A stretch of 12,050 nucleotides of DNA, taken from positions 1 to 12,050 of the forward strand of contig JAZKYH010000019.1 in assembly GCA_045612065.1 (NCBI GenBank), written 5' to 3'. The DNA is from UBA1189 sp045612065 (lineage in GTDB: Bacteria > Bacteroidota > Bacteroidia > Bacteroidales > Bacteroidaceae). Under the pieces are notes generated by a model that saw only the letters and a program-made list of their open reading frames with translations, ran no database searches and was not told the origin of the DNA. Of this stretch, positions 6,625-12,050 are shown piece by piece. Position numbers and translations under genes: made by a program. Within the stretch, counting starts at the first letter, position 1. Each line of letters opens with the position of its first letter.

Positions 6625-8784
6625 TTAGTCTTCAGCTTGTTGCTTAGCTTCAAACTCCTTAACCAGCTTCTCCTGTACGTCCATAGGCACGAGTTCGTAG
6701 CTTGCGAACTTCATGTTGAACGATGCACGACCACCGGTGAGCGAGCTAAGTGCGGTAGAGTATGACGACATCTCCTTCAAGGGCACCTTAGCTTCGAGTT
6801 TCTCGTAACCCTTCTCACTATTCATACCCATAATCATACCGCGACGTCCCTGAAGATCGCTCATCACATCACCCATCTTGTCAGACGGAACGAGAACCTC
6901 TACATCATAGATAGGCTCGAGAATCTTCGGACCGGCATTACGGAAGGCCTCGCTGAATGCGTTACGGCCAGCAAGCATGAAGGAGATTTCGTTAGAGTCT
7001 ACTGGGTGCATCTTTCCGTCGTATACGATAACGCGTACGTCGCGAGCGTAAGAACCGGTGAGCGGGCCCTGCTCCAGACGACTCATAATACCCTTGAGGA
7101 TAGCAGGCATGAAACGTGCATCGATGCTACCACCTACGATAGAGTTGATGAAGACGAGCTTACCGCCCCATTCCAAGGTGTGCTCTTCCTGACCCTTCAC
7201 GCTAATCTTGAACTCCTGATTACCAAACTTATATACATCGGGAGTAGGCATACCCTCGTAATAAGGCTCTACGATAAGGTGCACCTCACCGAACTGACCA
7301 GCACCACCCGACTGCTTCTTGTGACGGTAGTCGGCACGGGCAGCCTTTGTGATAGTCTCACGATAAGGTATACGTGTTTCCTCAAAGCGGATGGGGAGCT
7401 TTTCGTTGTTCTCGAAACGCCATTTCAAGGTACGCAAGTGGAACTCGCCCTGACCATGAACGATAGTCTGGCGCAACTCCTTAGATTGCTCTACTACCCA
7501 TGTGGGGTCTTCTTCACGCATACGGTTGAGGATGGTCATCATCTTTTCCATATCGGCCTCGTTCTCAGGACGGATAGCACGTGAGTACTTGGCGTTAGGA
7601 TACTTGATAAAGTCGAACTGCCAGTCGCAATCCTTGCCACAGAGGGTATTACCAGTCTTCACATCCTTCAACTTCACGGTACAACCTATATCACCGGCAA
7701 CGAGCTCGTCCACCTGGAAGCGGTTTGCACCAGCGCAGCAGAAGAGCTGAGCCATACGTTCCTTAGAGCCACGGTCTACGTTAGTAAGGTCATCGCCCTC
7801 GCGCACCTTACCGCTGAGCACCTTGAAGTATTGTACACCACCAATGTGGGGTTCAACTGCTGTCTTGAAGAAATAGAGAGCTGTGGGGCCGTTGGGATCG
7901 GGAACAATCTCCTCACCCTTAGTATTCACTACGGCAGGCATCTCACTTACGAAGGGAACCACGTTGCCGAGGAACTCCATCAAACGGCGTACGCCCATGT
8001 CCTTACCTGCACATACGCAGAATACGGGGAATATACCGCGGCTTACCAAACCCTTACGGATACCTTCACGCATCTCGTCCTCAGTGAGAGACTCAGTCTC
8101 GAAGAATTTCTCCATCAATCCCTCGTCGTGCTCAGCAGCAGCCTCTACGAGAGTCTTATGCCATTCCTTGGCCTTCTCCATCTCAGACGCGGGAATGTCC
8201 TCGATTGTAGGAGCACCACCGTCGGGCCCCCATGAGTACTTCTTCATCAACAACACGTCGATAAGTTCATGGAAGTCGGGACCGGTCTGTACAGGATACT
8301 GTACGGGAACCACCTTAGAGCCATAGATGCTTTTGAGTTGCTCTACGATATTGTCGTAGTCACATTTCTCATTATCAAGTTGGTTTACAAGGAAGATAAC
8401 CGGCTTGCCCAACTGCTCGGTGTAACGGAAATGAGTTTGTGTGCCCACCTCAGAGCCATACTGTCCATTAAGCAACAATATAGTGGTATCAGTCACAGTA
8501 ATAGCCGAAGTAGCAGCTCCTACAAAGTCATCACTACCTGGACAATCGATGATATTCAATTTCTTATTATTCCACTCACAACTGAAGATGGTAGAGAACA
8601 CAGAGTAACCATACTCCTGCTCTACGGGGAAATAGTCACTTACAGTGTTCTTGTGAGTGATTCTACCGCGACGTTTTATAACTCCACTCTCATAGAGCAG
8701 AGCCTCTGTGAGGGTGGTCTTACCTGATCCGTCATTGCCGAGAAGGGCAATGTTTTTGATTTCGTTAGATTGATAAACCTTCAT
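6625..8784 (-). CDS. fusA2: EF-G paralogue EF-G2, probably GTPase-deficient
   Basis: The 719-residue translation factor has all EF-G domains: G domain (about 1-280), domain II (about 300-390), III (about 400-470, with VHGQGEFHLRTLKW at 442-455), IV (about 473-600, with KQSGGAGQFGEV at 490-501) and V (about 620-700, with MGDVMSDLQGRRGMI at 637-651). It acts on the ribosome in tRNA-mRNA translocation. It closely resembles, from memory, the second EF-G of Bacteroides thetaiotaomicron, which is reported to lack GTPase activity and to be induced through the CRP-family regulator Cur under carbon limitation. The G motifs fit that report: G1 reads GNDGSGKT (16-23), the switch I ERGIT is EYGYS (57-61), G3 reads DCPGS (80-84) with Ser84 in place of the catalytic His, and G4 is NQLD (134-137) instead of NKxD. 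The ATG at 8784 has no Shine-Dalgarno but an A-rich leader. It is transcribed alone, from its own promoter to its own terminator. Confidence 0.93.
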   Translation of the reverse strand: MKVYQSNEIKNIALLGNDGSGKTTLTEALLYESGVIKRRGRITHKNTVSDYFPVEQEYGYSVFSTIFSCEWNNKKLNIIDCPGSDDFVGAATSAITVTDTTILLLNGQYGSEVGTQTHFRYTEQLGKPVIFLVNQLDNEKCDYDNIVEQLKSIYGSKVVPVQYPVQTGPDFHELIDVLLMKKYSWGPDGGAPTIEDIPASEMEKAKEWHKTLVEAAAEHDEGLMEKFFETESLTEDEMREGIRKGLVSRGIFPVFCVCAGKDMGVRRLMEFLGNVVPFVSEMPAVVNTKGEEIVPDPNGPTALYFFKTAVEPHIGGVQYFKVLSGKVREGDDLTNVDRGSKERMAQLFCCAGANRFQVDELVAGDIGCTVKLKDVKTGNTLCGKDCDWQFDFIKYPNAKYSRAIRPENEADMEKMMTILNRMREEDPTWVVEQSKELRQTIVHGQGEFHLRTLKWRFENNEKLPIRFEETRIPYRETITKAARADYRHKKQSGGAGQFGEVHLIVEPYYEGMPTPDVYKFGNQEFKISVKGQEEHTLEWGGKLVFINSIVGGSIDARFMPAILKGIMSRLEQGPLTGSYARDVRVIVYDGKMHPVDSNEISFMLAGRNAFSEAFRNAGPKILEPIYDVEVLVPSDKMGDVMSDLQGRRGMIMGMNSEKGYEKLEAKVPLKEMSSYSTALSSLTGGRASFNMKFASYELVPMDVQEKLVKEFEAKQQAED

Positions 8785-8844
8785 AGTATTTTATTTTTTA
8801 GTTAAAACAACATAGTTCCTTGCTTTCTGTCACGAGAAACGATG

Positions 8845-8876
8845 CGAAAGTAGTAAATATCTACCGTATGGACAAA
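8845..8876 (-). promoter_or_regulatory. Promoter of fusA2
   Basis: Minus strand: a T-run ending TTTG (8876-8873), 20 nt, then TACTTTCG (8852-8845), one mismatch from TAnnTTTG. The predicted start near 8838 gives a leader of about 54 nt that is A/T-rich close to the ATG. Confidence 0.6.
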
Positions 8877-8895
8877 AAAACGAGCAATTCGTTTT

Positions 8896-8911
8896 TATGT
8901 TTTGCAACATA
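8896..8911. promoter_or_regulatory. CRP/FNR-like inverted repeat upstream of fusA2
   Basis: TATGTTTTGCAACATA is a perfect palindrome of 6-bp arms around TTGC. Written as TATGT-N6-ACATA it has the 5-6-5 geometry of CRP-family operators. Its centre (8903.5) lies about 65 bp upstream of the predicted fusA2 transcript start, close to the -61.5 spacing of class I CRP activation. Since fusA2 in B. thetaiotaomicron is under the CRP-family regulator Cur, this is the leading candidate for that site here. The motif of Cur itself was not checked. The half CAACATAGT recurs at 8808-8816 in the leader. Confidence 0.45.
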
Positions 8912-8943
8912 GTCTTTACAAAATCACACATTCCAGTTTACCA

Positions 8944-8990
8944 TAAAACATAAAAGAGTGGTAGTAAAAGCTACTACCACTCTCATTTTT
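8944..8990 (-). terminator. Intrinsic terminator after the GH105-like gene
   Basis: A perfect 12-bp stem, AGAGTGGTAGTA (8955-8966) with TACTACCACTCT (8972-8983), and a 5-nt loop. On the minus strand it is followed by TTTTATGTTTTATGG and preceded by an A-rich run, so it may work in both directions. It isolates the GH105-like gene from fusA2. Confidence 0.85.
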
Positions 8991-9022
8991 TATTATTTTA
9001 TCAGATAAGGTTAAAACATATA

Positions 9023-10141
9023 TCAGTGAGTATCAATATATCTCACCATCTCACAAGCTGCCAAGAGGAATGCCCCCACTCCAAAATTAGCAGTAGAGTT
9101 AACATCTACAATTTGGCCAGGAATGGCACGTTCACCAATAGGCTGCACATACCCTACTCTACCATCGGGCTGCAAGGCAACAGTAGTTAGATATGTCCAT
9201 GCTCTTTCTACCGTAGGCCAATACTCGGCCTTATCAAGCAAGCCATTATTGATACCCCAAAGTAATCCATAGGTAAAGAATGCCGTACCGCTGGTCTCAG
9301 GGCCAGGAGCATGGTCTTTGTCGAGCATGCTGCGAGTCCAGTAACCCTCAGGTTGTTGACATTCCTTCACTGCCTGAGCCATCTTGGTATATATCTGAAC
9401 ATACTCATTGCGATGTACATCGTCAGCGGGCAAGTCCTTCAGCACCTTGGCAAATCCAGCCAGCACCCATCCGTCGCCACGAGCCCAGAAGTCCTTACCA
9501 CCATTGTTAGCCGTGTGCTTGGGATATACATACTTCGCGTCTCGGAAGAACAATCCCGTTTCCTCATCGTACATAATGCTCTGTGCATACTTGAAGTACT
9601 CATAGAGCTTATCCAAGTAGAGCTGATTGCCTGTGATATTATACAGTTTAGTCATCACTGGCATCACCATATAGAGTCCATCGGCCCACCACCAATAGTC
9701 ATTGTTGGATGTACTCAACTGGTACTCCATCACCTCACGTGCACGAGCAATCTTTACCGTGTCAGGTTCCAGATTGTATAAGTCAGCGTACGTCTGGAAG
9801 CAGATCTGCCAGTCACCGAAGAGCACAAACTGAGGATGCTCGCCATAGTGGTATACCCATTCCTCACGGTTCTCGCTCGTTGCACCATAATACTTGTTAT
9901 GCTCGGCCCAACGTTTGGTATAGGCCAACTGTTCCTCATTGCCCGTCAAGAAATACACCTCCATGTTACCCGTATGATAAGCGGCATTATCCCAGAATGG
10001 GCGTACCTCCGGGCGGTTGTTCTCCTGCCAATACGTATTTACACGGTCAATAATCTCCAGCACTTCATCTTTCTCGGGAGCTGTAGACATACAGCTCTGC
10101 AAGGACAAGAGCGCCACCAAAAGGAAAATAATCTTCTTCAT
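9023..10141 (-). CDS. Glycoside hydrolase family 105 (unsaturated rhamnogalacturonyl hydrolase-like) lipoprotein
   Basis: The 372-residue protein has a lipoprotein signal (MKKIIFLLVALLSLQSC, acylated Cys17) followed by an (alpha/alpha)6-barrel of GH88/GH105 type. Enzymes of this family, such as YteR, remove the unsaturated galacturonic acid left on pectin oligosaccharides by lyases, by hydrating the double bond. Visible features are WWWADGLYMVMPVM (150-163) with Asp154 at the place of the family's catalytic Asp, DFWARGDGWVLAGF (217-230), and PETSGTAFFTYGLLWGINNG in the C-terminal third. The residues after Cys17 (MSTAPEKDE) do not form a clear Bacteroides surface-export signal, so a periplasmic face of the outer membrane is more likely. 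No SusC/SusD-like genes, lyases or sensor are adjacent, so it is not in an obvious polysaccharide utilisation locus here. The ATG at 10141 follows a consensus promoter with about a 20-nt leader. Family call firm; exact substrate inferred. Confidence 0.88.
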   Translation of the reverse strand: MKKIIFLLVALLSLQSCMSTAPEKDEVLEIIDRVNTYWQENNRPEVRPFWDNAAYHTGNMEVYFLTGNEEQLAYTKRWAEHNKYYGATSENREEWVYHYGEHPQFVLFGDWQICFQTYADLYNLEPDTVKIARAREVMEYQLSTSNNDYWWWADGLYMVMPVMTKLYNITGNQLYLDKLYEYFKYAQSIMYDEETGLFFRDAKYVYPKHTANNGGKDFWARGDGWVLAGFAKVLKDLPADDVHRNEYVQIYTKMAQAVKECQQPEGYWTRSMLDKDHAPGPETSGTAFFTYGLLWGINNGLLDKAEYWPTVERAWTYLTTVALQPDGRVGYVQPIGERAIPGQIVDVNSTANFGVGAFLLAACEMVRYIDTH

Positions 10142-10168
10142 ATGAAAACTTTTTTGTTATGTCATAGG

Positions 10169-10200
10169 CAAAATTAAAACAAAGCGTATGAAAAACCAAA
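10169..10200 (-). promoter_or_regulatory. Promoter of the GH105-like gene
   Basis: Minus strand: TTTG (10200-10197), 20 nt, then TAATTTTG (10176-10169). Both elements match the Bacteroides consensus exactly. The expected transcript start is near 10162, about 20 nt before the ATG. Confidence 0.75.
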
Positions 10201-10271
10201 TCATTTCGGACTTTTCAAGAAACGCCACCACAAATAAGCCGCCATTTTCCCCTCAAAAGCATCGTTATATT

Positions 10272-10311
10272 ACAACAAAAAGAATGGAGCGTGCCTATCA
10301 TGACACGCCCC
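10272..10311 (-). terminator. Intrinsic terminator after the repeat-protein gene
   Basis: On the minus strand GGGGCGTG (10311-10304) pairs with CACGCTCC (10293-10286), including one G-T pair, around a 10-nt loop, and is followed by ATTCTTTTTGTTG. It lies about 80-120 bp past the stop of the repeat protein. The rest of the 249-bp gap (10142-10390) holds the GH105-like promoter and no convincing gene. Confidence 0.7.
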
Positions 10312-10390
10312 ATCATCACGGGAAAATTCTAACTTATTATTTAACCAAATCCAAATTGTGTTTCTTGCTTAAGCAAACAATCAGATTAAT

Positions 10391-12050
10391 TTACTTAATC
10401 ATAACCTTTTTCCCGTTTACGATATAGATACCACTCTTCAAGTTCTCGGCATCTTTTACTCTACGACCTGAGAGGTCATAAACCACCAATTCTCCATCAT
10501 CAATGGTCAACTCATCAATGTTTGTATCAATATTAGCTGTATAAGTCACATCATGAGCGGGCATAGTCTCGTAAACGTCACCAACCCAACCAATAAAGAT
10601 ATCTCCTTCCGTTTCGGGTTCATATACATACTCTGGGATTACATCACCATAAGCCACTTCTGCAGTGTACACAAGTTCCTCTCCCACGCAGTAGAACACT
10701 TTATACGTATTTACATTAAATGCTCCATACACCTGCACATTCTTAGCAGGAACAGTAGAAGGTACATCCTCCCATCCGGCAAAGGTATGACCTTCTTTTT
10801 CCGGTGCTTTAGGAGCTACGATCTTACTACCATAAGGCAAAGACTCTGAATAGATTACCTCATCACCAACCTTGAAGGTAACGGTATAATTGTTTACAGT
10901 ATAGACTGCAGCTACCGTCACATCCTTAGCTGGCATGAGAGCAGGAACGCCATCCCAACGAACAAACGTATGTCCCTCTTTCTTTGGAGCCTCAGGAGTA
11001 GCAATGCTGTTATTATAAGCCACCTGCATTGTCTTGACCGTCATTCCATCCGCAACAAATGTAATGGTATACTGGTTCACGGTATACGAACCGGTATAGG
11101 TCACATCCTCAGCAGGAACTGTGGTTGCCACTTCGCCCCAACCATTGAATGTATGTCCCTCCTTAGCAGGAGCTACGGGAGCAACAATCTTGCTACCATA
11201 AGGCAACTTTTCTGAAGAGATGACTTCACCATTGACCGTAAAGGTTACGGTGTAACTATTCACTTCAAATGTACCATAGACCTTTACCACGTTGGCTGGC
11301 ATAGTAGCAGGGACCTCACTCCATCCGCTGAAGGTGTATCCTTTCTTAGTTGGCTCATCAATAAGGGTGATCGCTGAACCGAACTCTACCATCTCGCTAT
11401 GATAAACGGTCTCGTCCACATAGTATATAACCTCGTAAGGATTGGTGATGTAGCGTCCCTCATAAACAACATTGTTAGCAGGAACAACCTCTGCCACCTT
11501 TCCCCAGCCACTGAACGTCTTACCATCAATCACCGGTGCTTCAGGAGCTACAATCTTACTACCATAAGGCAAAGACTCCGAATAGATTACCTCATCACCA
11601 ATCTTGAAGGTTACGGTATAACTGTTTACGGTATAGACTGCAGCTACCGTAACATCCTTGGCAGGCATGAGAGTTGGAACGCCATCCCAACGAACAAACG
11701 TATGTCCTTCCTTCTTTGGAGCCTCAGGAACTATAACACTGTTATTGTAAGCCACCTGAATTGTCTTGACCGTCACTCCATCAGCGATAAACGTAATGGT
11801 GTACTGATTCACGGTATACGAACCGGTATAGGTTACATCCTTAGCAGGGACAATTGCGGCTACATCACCCCAACCGTTGAATGTATGACCCTCCTTGGCA
11901 GGAGCCGCAGGAGCAACAATCTTACTGCCATAGGCCAAACTTTCTGAAGATACAACCTTATCGTCAATCTTGAAGGTTACAGTATACTTGTTTACGGTAT
12001 ACGAACTGGTATAAGTTACATCCTTAGCAGGAACAGTTGCGGCAACATCG
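10391..12050 (-). CDS. Listeria-Bacteroides (InlB/Flg_new-type) repeat protein with T9SS-like C-terminal tail, 5'-truncated by the window
   Basis: The frame is open from the stop at 10391-10393 to the right edge, about 552 codons, and the true start is beyond the window. A TTG at 11938 is only an internal leucine codon. The protein is a string of 60- and 62-residue repeats with the core [PA]YGSKIVAP.AP.KEGHTF.GW...VPAKDVTYTGSYTVN.YTVTF, typical of the beta-grasp InlB B-repeat/Flg_new family found in surface and secreted proteins. Eight repeats plus part of a ninth are visible. The last repeat is degenerate (VAYGDVIPEYVYEPETEGDIF). It is followed by a C-terminal domain with VVYDLSGRRV and LKSGIYIVNGKKVMIK, which resembles the type A sorting tail of the type IX secretion system. 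The likely role is as an adhesin or structural surface protein. Export route and any N-terminal domain cannot be seen. The strong internal repetition makes copy-number change by recombination likely. Confidence 0.88.
   Translation of the reverse strand, partial: DVAATVPAKDVTYTSSYTVNKYTVTFKIDDKVVSSESLAYGSKIVAPAAPAKEGHTFNGWGDVAAIVPAKDVTYTGSYTVNQYTITFIADGVTVKTIQVAYNNSVIVPEAPKKEGHTFVRWDGVPTLMPAKDVTVAAVYTVNSYTVTFKIGDEVIYSESLPYGSKIVAPEAPVIDGKTFSGWGKVAEVVPANNVVYEGRYITNPYEVIYYVDETVYHSEMVEFGSAITLIDEPTKKGYTFSGWSEVPATMPANVVKVYGTFEVNSYTVTFTVNGEVISSEKLPYGSKIVAPVAPAKEGHTFNGWGEVATTVPAEDVTYTGSYTVNQYTITFVADGMTVKTMQVAYNNSIATPEAPKKEGHTFVRWDGVPALMPAKDVTVAAVYTVNNYTVTFKVGDEVIYSESLPYGSKIVAPKAPEKEGHTFAGWEDVPSTVPAKNVQVYGAFNVNTYKVFYCVGEELVYTAEVAYGDVIPEYVYEPETEGDIFIGWVGDVYETMPAHDVTYTANIDTNIDELTIDDGELVVYDLSGRRVKDAENLKSGIYIVNGKKVMIK
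10838..11203 (-). repeat. Two-repeat block (366 bp), downstream copy
   Basis: Encodes one 60-residue (PYGSK-type) and one 62-residue (VAYNNS-type) repeat. It matches the block at 11570-11935 at an exact 732-bp offset (244 codons). By eye 107 of 122 residues are identical, and long stretches of DNA, such as 10839-10990, differ at only scattered positions. Confidence 0.8.
11570..11935 (-). repeat. Two-repeat block (366 bp), upstream copy
   Basis: Partner of 10838-11203. The intervening two repeats (11204-11569) and the two after the downstream copy are much more diverged, so the duplicated unit is the 122-residue pair. The sequence at 11990-12050 again resembles the start of such a block, which suggests the array continues beyond the edge. 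Confidence 0.8.

Noticed and set aside
7006..8727. Several plus-strand open frames opposite fusA2
   Set aside because: All mirror the EF-G2 coding sequence and show no coherent protein features.
10365..10376. Perfect 12-bp palindrome TTGCTTAAGCAA
   Set aside because: It lies in the 3' untranslated region of the repeat-protein gene, has no loop or T-run, and could easily occur by chance in this A/T-rich stretch.
10188..10427. Plus-strand 79-codon frame beginning MKNQIISDF
   Set aside because: It crosses the terminator and 3' end of the repeat-protein gene and overlaps the GH105-like promoter; its sequence has no recognisable features.
11936..11938. TTG as start of the repeat protein
   Set aside because: The frame stays open to the window edge and encodes more of the same repeat, so this is an internal leucine codon.
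1..12050. CRISPR arrays, tRNA or rRNA genes, insertion sequences, phage or integrase genes, toxin-antitoxin or defence systems
   Set aside because: None was seen on either strand. The only periodic sequence is protein-coding repeats in the last gene and the two short intergenic repeats.

Overview
The window reads as ordinary chromosome of a Bacteroidales bacterium (Bacteroides, Phocaeicola or Prevotella type). Supporting signs are promoters with a TAnnTTTG -7 box and a TTTG/TTG -33 box 20 nt upstream, start codons without strong Shine-Dalgarno sequences, a Bacteroides-type EF-G2, a DUF4924-like gene next to folC, and a Listeria-Bacteroides repeat protein ending in a type IX secretion-like C-terminal tail. 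The genus cannot be fixed from this sequence alone.

Layout, left to right. (1) The 5' part of a DUF4924-like gene runs leftward out of the window. It is divergent from folC (rightward), and the 171-bp gap between them holds two head-to-tail copies of a promoter-bearing repeat. (2) folC meets, tail to tail with a 27-28 bp gap, a leftward four-gene export operon. In transcription order this is a TolC-like outer-membrane channel, an HlyD-like membrane fusion protein, and two paralogous ABC-2-type permeases. The genes are 3 bp apart, 10 bp apart, and overlapping by 17 bp. No ATP-binding subunit is encoded in or beside the operon, and neither is a regulator. (3) fusA2 (leftward) encodes an EF-G paralogue whose GTPase motifs are altered, including loss of the catalytic histidine. 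It has its own promoter, a CRP-like inverted repeat about 65 bp upstream of the predicted transcription start, and a strong hairpin terminator. (4) A lipoprotein of the GH105 (unsaturated rhamnogalacturonyl hydrolase) type follows, with its own consensus promoter and terminator. (5) The last gene (leftward, 5' end beyond the window) encodes a repetitive surface or secreted protein made of 60/62-residue InlB/Flg_new-type repeats, with a near-identical two-repeat block duplicated at a 732-bp offset.

Functionally the window is a set of independent units rather than one pathway: folate polyglutamylation, a tripartite envelope exporter, an alternative translation elongation factor linked in Bacteroides to carbon starvation, pectin-fragment degradation and a putative adhesin. 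The points most worth follow-up are the missing ATPase of the exporter, the degenerate GTPase centre of EF-G2 together with its candidate CRP-family operator, the promoter-carrying repeat between the DUF4924-like gene and folC, and the recent internal duplication in the repeat protein.
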